A stretch of 64,000 nucleotides of DNA from Desulfobacterales bacterium (GCA_034003325.1 JAVEYW010000021.1:1-64000); one strand, 5' to 3'; shown: positions 45,361 to 55,660, numbered from the stretch's first letter. The notes: a model not told the origin generated them from the letters alone. Numbers and translations are program-made.

Positions 45361-46421
45361 CCGCTAACACCCCGGCAAAAGGTAATGATGTGCTGCTGCA
45401 TGATCTGCGTAGCCTGATTGAAGAGACACGTTCGGCCGTTGCCACAATGGTCAACGCTTCTTTGACCACACTCTATTGGCGTGTCGGCAAACGAATCAAC
45501 GAGGAGATCCTCAAGGGGGACAGAGCCGAATACGGCGAAAAGATAGTGCACGCGCTGAGTGCACAGTTACAACAGGAATACGGACAGGGGTTTACCAAAC
45601 GAAACCTCTTCAATATGATCCGGTTTGCACAGGTTTTTCCAGAGGAGGGAATTGTTTCCGCACTGCGTACACAATTAACCTGGACTCATTTTCGTATGCT
45701 GATTGCCATCGAAGATCCCCTGAAAAGAGATTTCTATGCAGAAATGTGCCGACTTGACCGGTGGAGTACCCGCACGCTACAAAACCGAATGGACTCAATG
45801 CTCTTTGAACGCACGGCGTTATCCAAAAAGCCGGACGAACTGATTCGTCTCGAACTCGACGCCTTGAGAAGTGAAGATCGGTTGACGCCGGACATCGTCT
45901 TCCGCGATCCTTACTTTCTCGATTTTCTCGGCCTGAAAGACCGATACGTGGAAAAAGACCTTGAAGATGCTATCCTGCGGGAACTGGAACTATTTCTCCT
46001 TGAGCTGGGCGTTGGATTCTCCTTTATTGCTCGGCAGAAACGCATTCAGGTGGATAACGACGATTACTATCTCGATTTGCTCTTTTTCCATCGAAAACTC
46101 AGACGATTGGTGGCTATCGAGTTGAAGCTCGGCGATTTTAAGCCGGCCGATAAGGGCCAGATGGAGCTCTATCTGCGTTGGCTGGATAAGTACGAGCGGC
46201 AATCCGGTGAGGAAAAGCCCATCGGCCTCATCCTCTGCGCGGGAAAAAAACATGAAACCGTCGAACTTTTGGAGTTGGAAAAGAGTTCCATCCGGGTGGC
46301 GGAGTATCTCACCGAATTGCCGCCCAGGGAAATCCTGGAGCGGGAGCTTCATAAGGCCATTGCTCAGGCGAGGCAACGGTTTGCGCAGCGGCAGCAGCCT
46401 AAAAAGGAGGTGGACCTGTGA
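45357..46421 (+). CDS. DUF1016 (YhcG-type) PD-(D/E)XK nuclease family protein
   Basis: 354 aa. The N-terminal helical DUF1016_N domain (about 10-165) has RVGKRINEEILKGDRAEYGEKIVHALS and the GFTKRNLFNMIRFAQVFP block. The C-terminal nuclease fold has DYYLDLLFFHRKLRRLVAIELKLGDFKPADKGQM: an Asp, then the Glu-x-Lys of the PD-(D/E)XK type. The genes on both sides overlap it by four bases. DUF1016 proteins are often found with restriction and other defence genes, where their exact role is unclear. Confidence 0.9.
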   Translation: MTANTPAKGNDVLLHDLRSLIEETRSAVATMVNASLTTLYWRVGKRINEEILKGDRAEYGEKIVHALSAQLQQEYGQGFTKRNLFNMIRFAQVFPEEGIVSALRTQLTWTHFRMLIAIEDPLKRDFYAEMCRLDRWSTRTLQNRMDSMLFERTALSKKPDELIRLELDALRSEDRLTPDIVFRDPYFLDFLGLKDRYVEKDLEDAILRELELFLLELGVGFSFIARQKRIQVDNDDYYLDLLFFHRKLRRLVAIELKLGDFKPADKGQMELYLRWLDKYERQSGEEKPIGLILCAGKKHETVELLELEKSSIRVAEYLTELPPREILERELHKAIAQARQRFAQRQQPKKEVDL

Positions 46422-49135
46422 ACCGCCACGTCAATGCCATATCCGGCCGCTTGAGTTTAAGGCCACCCCAGCGCCGATCGCTGGAAATCCTCCACCGCAT
46501 CACCGAAATTGCTCCGCCCGGCAAGGGAGTTGATACGGCCACCTTGATGGCTGCGATCCAAAGCGAGTTTCCCTCCGTGGCGGACTTCGAGCGCGAATTT
46601 CCCTCCCTGTGCTTTGCCCTGGCGACCGGTGTGGGCAAAACACGGCTCATGGGCGCCTTTATCAGCTATCTATATCTGGCCCACGGTATCGGCAATTTCT
46701 TTATTCTGGCGCCCAACCTGACCATTTACAACAAATTGATTGCCGACTTTACTCCCAATACCGCCAAGTACGTGTTCAAGGGCATCGCCGAATTTGCCGT
46801 CCGTCCGCCGACGGTGATCACCGGGGATACCTACGAAAACGGTTTGGGTGTGAGGGAGGAGTGGCGGCGGCAGCGCCTGTTGCCGGGGATGGAAGTCTAC
46901 GACGGCGTTCATATCAATATCTTCAACATCTCCAAGATAAACTCCGAAGTGCGCGGCGGGAAATCGCCCCGTATCAAACGCCTGTCCGAATACATCGGCG
47001 AGAGTTATTTCGACTATCTGGCCGCGTTGCCCGACCTGGTGCTGCTCATGGACGAATCGCATCGATACCGGGCCAGCGCCGGCGTGCGGGCCATCAACGA
47101 ACTATAGCCCATATTGGGCCTGGAGTTGACCGCGACACCCTTTGTGGAAACCAGCCGCGGGGCGGTGCCGTTCAAGAACGTGATCTTTGATTATCCGCTT
47201 GGCAAAGCCATGACAGATGGGTTTGTGAAGGAACCGGCGGTGGTAACGCGAAAGAATTTTAATCCGGCCGGGATGGCGCCCGAAGAAATCGAACGCCTGA
47301 AGCTTGAGGACGGGCTGCGCCTGCATGAAATCGTCAAGGTGGAATTGGAAACCTATGCCCGGGAGAGCGGCAACCCCATGGTCAAACCGTTCCTGCTGGT
47401 GATTGCGCGCGACACCACCCATGCGGCCCATCTGGTGCAGATGATTCAATCCGGCACCTTTTTCGACGGTCAATATAAAGATAAGGTCATACAGGTGGAT
47501 TCCAGCCGGACCGGCAAGGACGAGGAAGAGATGATCGAGCGGTTGCTGAAAGTGGAGCAGACGGATGAGCCCACCGAGATCGTTATCCACGTCAACATGC
47601 TGAAAGAGGGCTGGGATGTCACCAACCTTTACACTATTGTTCCGCTGCGGGCGGCCAACGCGCGCATTCTCATCGAGCAGTCCATCGGCCGGGGCCTGCG
47701 CTTGCCCTTCGGCAAACGGACCGGGGTGATGGCGGTGGATCGGCTGAACATCGTCGCGCATGATAAATTCCAGGAAATCATCGACGAGGCCAGCCGGCCC
47801 GATTCCACCATCCGCATTCAGGCATTGGTACTGGACGATGCGGAGCTGAACCGGAAGACCGCAACCGTCATATCGCGACCCTTGCTTACGGAAAAGATAG
47901 GGGCAAAACCGGATCATGTTACGACCGTCACCCGTTTGGCCGGAGCGGAGGAACCATCGGTATTTTCTTCCCCGGCAGAACAAGAAATAGCCCGGACGGC
48001 CTGTGAGGTGATTTACGGACTTTCGAACCAGCCGCGGAAACTGCCGGGTGTTGCCCACTTGAAAAAACCGGAGATGCAATCCGTCATCGTCGCGGCGGTG
48101 ACGGAACGCCAACCTCCCGCACAAATGGAATTGCAGGGGGTTACAAGAAAACCGGATATCGCAGCCGTGGTGGCAAAAACCATTGACCTGATGACGCAGC
48201 AAACCATCGATATTCCGCGTATCATTGTGGTGCCTACGGGGGATGTAAAGACCGGTTTCAAGGCGTTTGCACTCGACCTAAAGACGCTGAAGTATCCGGC
48301 GGTTTCAGACGATTTGTGGATTCAACATCTACGGACCCGTCAACTGGACGTGTTAGCGTTGGGCCGCGGTGGCATCGAGGAAGCGCGCCTTGAGGATTAT
48401 GTGGTGAGCGGCCTGATGGATTTCGATGACATTTCCTACGATGATCATGCCGATCTTCTATATAATCTTGCGGGCCAGACGGTGCGGCATTTTCAAACCT
48501 ATCTTTCCGAGGAGGAGACAGGAAAAGTCTTGCGCTGCCACCAGCGGGATATCGTACGATTTATTCACGCACAGATGCAGGCCCACTACTGGGAGGAGGC
48601 GATCGGGTACGAGGTAATGGTCAGCAAAGGGTTTACCGAACTCAAAGAAAGCGCCTATTCTTATTCGGTTGCAGAACCGCACCTCGATTATCGCATATCA
48701 CCGGAGGACAAAAGCAACATGCCCAAATACCTTTTCGGGGGATTCGGGCGCTGTCTCTATCCGGTCCAGAAATTCGGCTCGGAAGCTGAGCGCAAACTCG
48801 CCATGATCCTTGAACGGGATGCAATGAAGTGGTTCAAGCCCGCCAAGGGTCAGTTCCAGATTTTTTATCGTCATGGTGCAGCCTATCTGGAATATCAGCC
48901 GGATTTTGTGGCTGAAACAACAGATACGATTTTCATGCTTGAACCGAAGGCCAGCAATCAGATGGATGACGTGATCGTGATCGCGAAAAAAGAGGCGGCC
49001 ATGAAATGGTGCGCCAATGCTTCAAATTACACAGCCGGTTATGGTGGAAAACCATGGCGATATGCGCTGATTCCGCACAATGAGATCGCGACCAACATAG
49101 CGCTGAATGCTTTGGCGGCCCGGTTCGGGGCGTGA
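46418..49135 (+). pseudogene. type III-like restriction helicase-nuclease (Res), interrupted by an amber codon
   Basis: One continuous frame of 905 codons broken once by TAG at 47105-47107. Walker A is in ALATGVGKTRLMGAF, motif II is LLMDESHRY, motif III is LELTATPF six codons after the TAG, and motif VI is SIGRGLRLPFG. The C-terminal nuclease has YQPDFVAETTDTIFMLEPKA (PD...ExK). The stop falls between motifs II and III, in a spot where homologues read AINELKPILGLELTATP, so Lys or Gln was replaced. Without readthrough, two incomplete products result and restriction should be lost. A second start (TTG at 47114) exists but lacks a ribosome site. Confidence 0.88.
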
Positions 49136-49144
49136 GATTAAAGG

Positions 49145-49209
49145 CGTTATTACATATTCCGGCGATATTTTCCACCCACTTCGTGCAGCGCGCGGGTAAT
49201 TTGGCCGAG
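49145..49209. repeat. right 65-bp direct repeat of the restriction island (native icmF end)
   Basis: Overlaps the final codons and tandem TAA stops of icmF. Direct repeat of 43159-43223. The helicase-nuclease stop lies only ten bases to the left. Confidence 0.95.
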
Positions 49210-52200
49210 GCTGCAGACCTTGACCGTCTCCATCAGTTCGGCAAAAATGTTGCCGCCGGAAAGCGCGGTTTGCTGCAACCGGGCAAGAGCAGCCGGCGCC
49301 TCCGACCGGTGCGCGGCGTGAAAGTCCGAAAGGCGCTTTAACTGCTCGTCCTTTTCCGCGTCCGAAGCCCGGGCCAGTTCCAGCTCTCCGGCCATTTCCG
49401 CAAGATCCGCATCGGGGTTTCTGAAGGTATTAACGCCGATGATCGGCATTTCTCCGCTGTTTTTAAGCAGTTCGTAATAAAGGGATTCTTCCTGAATTCT
49501 GCTGCGCTGATATCCCGTTTCCATAGCGCCCAACACTCCGCCGCGCTCGGTCAGCCGGTCAAACTCCGCCAGAACCGCTTCCTCGACGAGCCGGGTCAAC
49601 TCCTCCACGATGAAACTGCCCTGGTTGGGGTTTTCATTTTTCGTCAGCCCCCACTCCCGGTTGATAATGAGTTGAATGGCCAGCGCCCGGCGCACCGATT
49701 CGGCGCTCGGCGTGGTGATGGCCTCATCAAAGGCGTTGGTGTGCAAGCTGTTGCAGTTATCGTAAATGGCGCATAAAGCCTGAAGCGTCGTACGAATATC
49801 GTTAAACTGAATATCCTGGGAGTGCAGGGATCTGCCGGAGGTCTGAATGTGGTATTTTAACATCTGGGAGCGCTCGTTGGCGCCGTACAAATCCCGCATG
49901 GCGATGGCCCAGATGCGACGGGCCACCCGGCCGATCACCGTGTATTCCGGATCAAGCCCGTTGGAGAAAAAGAAGGAAAAATTCGGCGCAAAGCTGTTGA
50001 TGTCCATGCCCCGGGACAAATAATACTCGGCATAGGTAAAACCGTTCGCCAGGGTAAAGGCCAACTGCGTGATGGGGTTGGCGCCCGCTTCCGCGATATG
50101 ATAGCCGGAGATGGAAACCGAATAGAAGTTCCGGACCTTTTTCTCGATAAAATACTGCTGAATGTCACCCATCATTTTTAGGGCGAAATCAATGGCAAAA
50201 ATGCAGGTGTTCTGGCCCTGGTCCTCCTTTAAAATATCCGCCTGCACCGTGCCGCGAACATTTTGAAGGGCGTGATTGCAAATGGTTTCGTATTCTTCGG
50301 GGGTGGGCTCCCTTCCGGTCTCAGCCCGAAACTTTTCCACCTGTTGAGAAATGGCCGTATTGAGAAAAAAGGCCAGCATGATGGGCGCGGGCCCATTGAT
50401 GGTCATGGATACGGAGGTACTCGGCGCACATAGATCAAAGCCATCATAGAGCGTCTTGGCATCCTCCAGGGTGCAGATACTCACGCCCGAGGTTCCGATT
50501 TTGCCGTAAATATCCGGCCGGGTGTCCGGATCATGCCCGTAGAGCGTCACCGAATCAAAGGCCGTGGAAAGCCGCTTGGCCGGGTACGTTCCGGACAAGA
50601 GTTTAAATCGCCGGTTGGTTCGACCGGGACCGCCCTCACCGGCAAACATGCGGGTGGGATCTTCGTCGGATCGTTTCAGCGGAAATACGCCGGCTGTATA
50701 CGGAAACCGGCCCGGCACGTTTTCTTCCCGCATCCATCGGTAAATCTCACCGGGATCGGAGAAACCGGGGAGCACGATCTTGGGAATCTTTAAATGGGCC
50801 AAAGACTCGCTTGAGAGCCCCTGACGAATCTCACGATCCCGGACCGGATAAACCAGCTCATCCCCGGCATAATCGGATTTGATTCCTTCCCATTCGGTGA
50901 GCACGCCGCGCGTGTCCGGCGTCAGCGCGGCTTCCGCATCAGCGATTGCCGCTTTTAACTGCGCAAGTAAAGAAGAACCAGACGCCTCTTTAGTGTCCGC
51001 TTCAAGCTGCGCCAGGGATTCTTTCAAATGCCAGGCCGCTCGGACCCGCTCAGCCTGTCGGCAGGTTTGCTTATGATAATTCCGGACAGCGTCCGATATC
51101 TCAGAAAGATACCGGGTGCGCTCCGGGGGAATAATAATGGTTTTGGACGAGGATGTCTTTGCGGCCGGCCGCGGCAGGCGCGATTGAAAGGTAACGCCGG
51201 TCTTTTGGGCAGTGGCGTCCAGCAGGCCGTGATAGAGCGCGGTAACGCCGTCATCGTTGAATTTGGCGGCAATCGTGCCGTACACCGGCATCTCTTCGGG
51301 CGATTGAAGCCAGGTATTGCGGTTGCGCTGCACCTGTTTTCGGACATCCCGGACCGCATCCTCGGAACCGCGCTTTTCAAATTTATTGACCACTACGATG
51401 TCGGCAAAATCCAGCATGTCGATCTTTTCCAGTTGGGAAGCGGCGCCGAACTCGCTGGTCATGACATAGATCGACACATCGGATAAATCCGCCACCTGCG
51501 AGTCCCCCTGGCCGATCCCGGCCGTTTCCACGATCACCAGATCAAACCCGGCCGCTTTTGCAACCGTAATGGCGTCGTCAAGCGCTTCGGGAATCTCCGC
51601 ATGAGACGCCCGGGTGGCCAGACTGCGCATGTACACCCGCTCACCGCCGATCGCATTCATGCGAATGCGATCTCCCAGCAACGCGCCGCCTGTTTTCCGG
51701 CGGCTCGGATCGCAGGAGATAATCGCCACGCAAATTTCCTTTAAATCATGCAGCAGCCGGACAATCAGCTCGTCGGTCAAGGAGGATTTTCCGGCTCCGC
51801 CCGTGCCAGTGATGCCGACGACCGGCACTTTTGCCTTATTCAGGCGCCGGGCCAGCTCGGCCCGAAGGTTCGCAAGATGACCGTTTTTACCGGCCTTGGC
51901 CAACTCCATGGCGCTGATCCACCGCGCCACCGCACGTTTATTCGCCGGCGTCAATTCGCTCGTCGCCGGCAGTGCCGCAACATCAATGGGCACATCCATC
52001 AATTGCACCATGTGATTGATCATTCCCTGAAGGCCCATGGTCGCGCCGTCCTCCGGAGAATAAATCTTGGTCACGCCATAGGCTTCAAGCGACCTGATTT
52101 CTTCCGGGACAATCACGCCGCCGCCGCCGCCGAAAATTTTGATGCCCGTGGCCCCCCGCTCTTTAAGCAGATCGACCATAAACTTGAAAAATTCAACATG

Positions 52201-52428
52201 CCCGCCCTGGTAACACGAAAGAGCGATTCCCTGTGCATCTTCCTCTATGGCGGCTGTTACGACATCCTGAACGGACCGGTCATGGCCCAGATGAACCACT
52301 TCAACCCCGGTGGCCTGAAGGATTCGCCGCATGATATTGATGGTCGCATCGTGGCCGTCAAAAAGGGAGGTGGCGGTTACCACGCGAATCGGGTGTTGGG
52401 GTTTATAGGGAGTCATTACGATGGTCAT
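49150..52428 (-). CDS. icmF: fused isobutyryl-CoA mutase (IcmF)
   Basis: 1092-aa fusion of three parts: a B12-binding domain with [17 protein letters not shown] (Asp-x-His-x-x-Gly-like base-off site); a MeaI-type GTPase chaperone with [17 protein letters not shown] (P-loop) and [13 protein letters not shown]; and a methylmalonyl-CoA-mutase-type catalytic barrel with [43 protein letters not shown] and a [13 protein letters not shown] tail. It interconverts isobutyryl- and n-butyryl-CoA, or related acids; the Phe in MFAGEG is the isobutyryl-type residue as I align it. Start ATG has AAAGGAGG four bases before. It uses adenosylcobalamin, which ties to the cobT riboswitch unit 19 kb away. Confidence 0.95.
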   Translation of the reverse strand: MTIVMTPYKPQHPIRVVTATSLFDGHDATINIMRRILQATGVEVVHLGHDRSVQDVVTAAIEEDAQGIALSCYQGGHVEFFKFMVDLLKERGATGIKIFGGGGGVIVPEEIRSLEAYGVTKIYSPEDGATMGLQGMINHMVQLMDVPIDVAALPATSELTPANKRAVARWISAMELAKAGKNGHLANLRAELARRLNKAKVPVVGITGTGGAGKSSLTDELIVRLLHDLKEICVAIISCDPSRRKTGGALLGDRIRMNAIGGERVYMRSLATRASHAEIPEALDDAITVAKAAGFDLVIVETAGIGQGDSQVADLSDVSIYVMTSEFGAASQLEKIDMLDFADIVVVNKFEKRGSEDAVRDVRKQVQRNRNTWLQSPEEMPVYGTIAAKFNDDGVTALYHGLLDATAQKTGVTFQSRLPRPAAKTSSSKTIIIPPERTRYLSEISDAVRNYHKQTCRQAERVRAAWHLKESLAQLEADTKEASGSSLLAQLKAAIADAEAALTPDTRGVLTEWEGIKSDYAGDELVYPVRDREIRQGLSSESLAHLKIPKIVLPGFSDPGEIYRWMREENVPGRFPYTAGVFPLKRSDEDPTRMFAGEGGPGRTNRRFKLLSGTYPAKRLSTAFDSVTLYGHDPDTRPDIYGKIGTSGVSICTLEDAKTLYDGFDLCAPSTSVSMTINGPAPIMLAFFLNTAISQQVEKFRAETGREPTPEEYETICNHALQNVRGTVQADILKEDQGQNTCIFAIDFALKMMGDIQQYFIEKKVRNFYSVSISGYHIAEAGANPITQLAFTLANGFTYAEYYLSRGMDINSFAPNFSFFFSNGLDPEYTVIGRVARRIWAIAMRDLYGANERSQMLKYHIQTSGRSLHSQDIQFNDIRTTLQALCAIYDNCNSLHTNAFDEAITTPSAESVRRALAIQLIINREWGLTKNENPNQGSFIVEELTRLVEEAVLAEFDRLTERGGVLGAMETGYQRSRIQEESLYYELLKNSGEMPIIGVNTFRNPDADLAEMAGELELARASDAEKDEQLKRLSDFHAAHRSEAPAALARLQQTALSGGNIFAELMETVKVCSLGQITRALHEVGGKYRRNM

Positions 52429-52656
52429 GAGTCCTCCTTTGGCGCGTAATCCCAAAGCGCCCGGATTCGACGGAAAAGGCACGGAAATGGCGTTACGAAA
52501 AAGCCAGCGTATTTAATCGCCAATATATCGCCCGGCAACTCATTCATGCAAGGCAAAAGACGCGGCGGATAGTAAAGATCCGCACCCGCTGGGCGCGGCT
52601 TTGAAAAAATTCCCCCATAGGGGGCGGGCCATGTGAGTTGCGCCGGTTTCAAATCC

Positions 52657-52795
52657 TTAATCAAACAGTTGTAGTTGTTCTACTTGCTGCTCTTTCTTTT
52701 CCTGGTAGCGGACAAACTTACGTATCATGTCCGCATCCAACCCAACTGTATCCACGCAATAACCCTTGGCCCAAAGGTGATTTTCAAACTGCTGG
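52657..52795 (-). pseudogene. IS200/IS605-type transposase TnpA C-terminal fragment
   Basis: Only the last 45 or so residues remain: FENHLWAKGYCVDTVGLDADMIRK then QEKKEQQVEQLQLF. This matches the end of IS200 TnpA (WxxGYxVDTVG). Where the catalytic Tyr is expected the fragment has Phe (KFVRYQ), so it is dead. Upstream sequence in the same frame is antisense to the neighbouring fragment. Confidence 0.75.
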
Positions 52796-53035
52796 ACATT
52801 CCCTGCGGCGAGGAAGTGGTTACAATCCTTTTTGATGAGGAAGCGCACCGGCAGTGGCGGGAGTTCGCGCATGATGTTGAGAAGAAACTTTCCGACGAGG
52901 GGGAATTTGAGCATATACGCGATTGGGGTGGAAAACTACCAGGTTCAGCGGCCAGAATGTCCGGGATTTACCATTGCGTTTCCTATGCCGATGGCGCACC
53001 CGGAAACCACAAAATGAATGCTTTAAGGATAGAGC
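52796..53035 (+). pseudogene. DUF3987 (plasmid/phage primase-like) protein fragment
   Basis: The plus-strand frame reads VTILFDEEAHRQWREFAHDVEKKL, then EFEHIRDWGGKLPGSAARMSGIYHCV and NALRIERAF, the C-terminal part of DUF3987 proteins found on mobile elements. Start and end are missing, and it abuts the IS200 fragment. It is a remnant only. Confidence 0.65.
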
Positions 53036-53155
53036 GAGCGTTCCTGGGCGGAGCCATCAAGTCAAAAATATTTAGATGCGGCAAAGCAGATTACAGAGCG
53101 AAAAAAATCGGTTTAAAAACCTGTGTTGCGCATTCAGGCACTACCGGTTTTGGGC

Positions 53156-53354
53156 TCAGCGTTTCCCGATCAGGATCACTCCGCAGGCAAGGAGTGCGCA
53201 ACCCAGTGCCCGTTTCAGGTCGAAGTGAATCTCCCTTATCCCGAACGCACCGTAATGGTCGAGGATTAAGCCGGTGATCAGCTGCGCCGCACGGTTGCAA
53301 TGCGATGGTTACGCCCGCGCAGAACATGATTGCCAGTAGGTTCAGATTGGCCAT
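53156..53354 (-). pseudogene. YdcZ/DMT-family small transporter with internal deletion and frameshift
   Basis: From an ATG after AGGGGGGAA the frame reads MANLNLLAIMFCAGVTIALQ, a typical first helix. It then jumps to another frame, AQLITGLILDHYGAFGIREIHFDLKRALG and CALLACGVILIGKR then stop, the last part of a DUF606/YdcZ protein. About 75 central residues are lost. The gene is not functional. Confidence 0.7.
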
Positions 53355-53408
53355 TTCCCCCCTAATAAAAATTTTAGCAATATTGAGTAACAGGGCTCGC
53401 CACACTTA

Positions 53409-53444
53409 TTTACACACAATTCAATGTGTAATATGGTGTGTAAA
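53409..53444. promoter_or_regulatory. inverted repeat before vapC, possible operator
   Basis: TTTACACAC at 53409-53417 pairs with GTGTGTAAA at 53436-53444, and TACACA-N8-TGTGTA (53411-53430) is nested inside. It resembles an antitoxin operator dyad but overlaps the damaged start of vapB. Confidence 0.4.
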
Positions 53445-53571
53445 AAAGGACACCGTCAACCTTGCTCTTAAAGAGTTTGTATATAGGCATAAGCAACTGG
53501 AAATAATAAATATTTTTGGGAAAATGGACACCGATTCCAATTATGACTATAAAAGGGGAAGAACGCGTTGA
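53410..53571 (+). pseudogene. vapB: VapB-type antitoxin lacking its N-terminal DNA-binding part
   Basis: The frame reads KKDTVNLALKEFVYRHKQLEII then NIFGKMDTDSNYDYKRGRTR, the VapB (DUF2191) core and toxin-binding tail. The usual N-terminal strand (MRTTVTLDDxL) is absent, and no in-frame ATG, GTG or TTG with a ribosome site precedes the core. The stop overlaps the vapC start (TTGA). The C-terminal toxin-binding part could still be made from an unusual start. Confidence 0.65.
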
Positions 53572-53975
53572 AAGTCCTGGTTGATACACCAATATGGTCC
53601 TATGCACTTTGCTCACACAATAAAGATTATCAATCCAAGATCGATACGCTTACCTCTCTAATTCAAGATCAGAGAGCCATAATCATTGGACCTATTAGAC
53701 AAGAAATCCTTTCTGGCGATAGCGATCCGCACAAGTATCTAACATTAAGAGAAAAACTATCTTATTTTAAAAATACACCTATCCTGGACGGTGATTATGA
53801 GCTAGCTGCTGAATTCAGTAGTAAATGCCGAAAAAAGGAAGTTCAAGGATCGCATATTGACTTTCTGATTTTTGCAGTAGCAAATAGAATCGACATTCCC
53901 ATCTTTACCAATGATCAAGATTTTGAGCATTATCAAAAAATAATATCTATCAAACTGTTTGAAATAGAGAGCTAA
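53568..53975 (+). CDS. vapC: VapC-type PIN-domain toxin
   Basis: 135-aa ribonuclease of the PIN family. The acidic site residues are visible: Asp in VLVDTPIWSYA, Glu in GPIRQEILSG, then Asp in SHIDFLIFAVAN and IFTNDQDFEHY. All parts are present, so it should be active. The start is a TTG overlapping the vapB stop. It is much richer in A+T than the flanking genes, a sign of acquisition. Its antitoxin gene is damaged at the 5' end. Confidence 0.9.
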   Translation: MKVLVDTPIWSYALCSHNKDYQSKIDTLTSLIQDQRAIIIGPIRQEILSGDSDPHKYLTLREKLSYFKNTPILDGDYELAAEFSSKCRKKEVQGSHIDFLIFAVANRIDIPIFTNDQDFEHYQKIISIKLFEIES

Positions 53976-54134
53976 CATCTATAAAGGAATTGCGGGGACA
54001 CCATATTGAATGCCAACCAGAATATGCACCAGATAAACTGGTGATTTTCACGTTGGTCGCCGGTATCTTCAGAGGGCATTCGGGACAGGCAGATAATACT
54101 TCGACCCGGGTCGAGGCATTTTTGGATATGGTTC

Positions 54135-55118
54135 ATGGCATCACTATCCACTGAAATATTTCTGGGAATTGACGTGGGCTCGGTGAGCACGAAGATGGTC
54201 GCGCTGAATGCGGCCTCTCTTGCGATGATGGATCACGTGTATCTTCGAACCCATGGGGATCCGTTGGGTTCCATGCACGCCATGATGAAACGGCTGGCGG
54301 AAACGTTTGCGGGGGCGCGCGTGCGTGCCGCGGCCACCACGGGCAGCGGCCGTCACTTGGCCGCGCGACTGATCAATGCGGGCATTGCGAAAAATGAGAT
54401 TACGACCCATACCCTGGCAGGCGTCAAAATGATGCCGGAAGCTCGGACCATTGTGGAGATCGGCGGCCAGGATTCAAAGATCATCCTTCTTAAGAACGGC
54501 ATGGCCGTTGATTTTGCGATGAATACCGTTTGCGCTGCTGGAACCGGCTCTTTTCTGGATCAGCAATCAGGGCGTCTTGGCATTAACGTGGACGAGATGG
54601 GGGAGATGGCCCTGTCTTCCGACAATCCGGCGAGCATATCCGGCCGCTGCACGGTATTTGCCGAAACCGACATGATACACAAACAGCAGATCGGGATTCC
54701 AACCCATGATATCGTGGCGGGTTTATGCCGTGCGCTGGTGAGAAATTATCTGGGATCGGTGGCCAAAGGAAAACCGATTCTGGCGCCGGTGGTGTTTCAA
54801 GGGGGAGTCGCGGCCAATAAGGGGATTGTGCGCGAATTTCAGGAACAGACCGGATTGGAATTTCATGTGTCTCCCTATTTCGGGGTGGCCGGGGCCTACG
54901 GGGCCGCGCTCCTGGCGTCCATGGTCAAAACCGGACAGCCGGCCTTTCAGGGCTTTGAATTGCTGAATCGGCTGCACGACATCAGCAGTTTTGTCTGCAA
55001 GCAATGCGAAGAGGCCTGCTCGGTTCTTCGGCTTTATCGGGATGGCCGACTGATTTCATTCTGGAATGATCGTTGTGGAAGATATTCTTCCGGGGAATGG
55101 ATTGACATGCAAAAATAA
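54135..55118 (+). CDS. BadF/BadG/HgdC-type ATPase (CoA-dehydratase activator family)
   Basis: 327 aa ASKHA-fold protein: FLGIDVGSVSTKMVAL (phosphate 1), VEIGGQDSKIILL, and the two cysteines that hold a [4Fe-4S] cluster between subunits, in NTVCAAGTGSFLDQQ and SGRCTVFAETDMIH. Members deliver an ATP-driven low-potential electron to 2-hydroxyacyl-CoA dehydratases or benzoyl-CoA reductases. A C-terminal extra CKQCEEAC cluster may be a further metal site. No dehydratase subunit lies here. It is followed by a NifU-like gene. The ribosome site is weak. Confidence 0.88.
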   Translation: MASLSTEIFLGIDVGSVSTKMVALNAASLAMMDHVYLRTHGDPLGSMHAMMKRLAETFAGARVRAAATTGSGRHLAARLINAGIAKNEITTHTLAGVKMMPEARTIVEIGGQDSKIILLKNGMAVDFAMNTVCAAGTGSFLDQQSGRLGINVDEMGEMALSSDNPASISGRCTVFAETDMIHKQQIGIPTHDIVAGLCRALVRNYLGSVAKGKPILAPVVFQGGVAANKGIVREFQEQTGLEFHVSPYFGVAGAYGAALLASMVKTGQPAFQGFELLNRLHDISSFVCKQCEEACSVLRLYRDGRLISFWNDRCGRYSSGEWIDMQK

Positions 55119-55201
55119 AATTCGTATTTAACCCACTCCATGAACCAGACATGCGCCGGCCATCAGGGCCTGAGCGGATGTCAGCACTGAAAGATACGAA
55201 T

Positions 55202-55636
55202 ATGAGCCAGAATCAAGATGCTTGCAATGCCTGTGTGGACGGCACCCGGAAGATGCTCGCCGTTGCCGGCTATTCTAATAAGGCGATAAATTATTATATC
55301 GAAAAGCCCTATATGGGCAGCATTCCCGATGCCGACCAGGTCAGCGAAATGACCGGCACCTGCGGGGACACCATGGGCGTTTATCTGAAAATTCAGGACG
55401 GCACCATACTGGACGCCAAGTATGAAGTCATGGGGTGCGCCGGCGCGGTATCGGCTGCCATGGCCGCCGTGGATCTGATCAAAGGGAAAAGCCTGGCGGA
55501 GGCGAGGGAAATTAACGATGGCACCATCTTTGGCGTGCTTGAAGAGATTCCGGTCAAGAAACATCATTGTATTCAGTTGGCCGTAAAGACGCTCCATAAG
55601 GCGATCGATGCATACAATAACGGCAACACACGGTAG
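55202..55636 (+). CDS. NifU/IscU-like iron-sulfur scaffold protein
   Basis: 144 aa. The IscU fold is suggested by MTGTCGDTMGVYLKI (first Cys and Asp), YEVMGCAGAVSAAMAAVDLIKGKSL (second Cys) and VKKHHCIQLAVKTL (third Cys). These three cysteines and Asp form the cluster site of scaffolds. An additional CNACVDG pair near the N-terminus is unusual. It probably serves the neighbouring Fe-S activase. A start 17 codons upstream and one in between are possible; the ribosome site is weak for all. Confidence 0.82.
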   Translation: MSQNQDACNACVDGTRKMLAVAGYSNKAINYYIEKPYMGSIPDADQVSEMTGTCGDTMGVYLKIQDGTILDAKYEVMGCAGAVSAAMAAVDLIKGKSLAEAREINDGTIFGVLEEIPVKKHHCIQLAVKTLHKAIDAYNNGNTR

Positions 55637-55660
55637 CAGCGAGGTTGAATAATGGGCGAA

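Noticed and set aside
47105..47107. Pyrrolysine insertion as the explanation for the in-frame TAG
   Set aside because: No pyl gene is in the window and restriction enzymes are not known to use it; a nonsense mutation is more likely.
47102..48202. A 366-codon open frame antisense to the restriction helicase
   Set aside because: It is rich in His/Gly/Arg, has no recognisable domain or ribosome site, and lies wholly opposite a clearly conserved frame.
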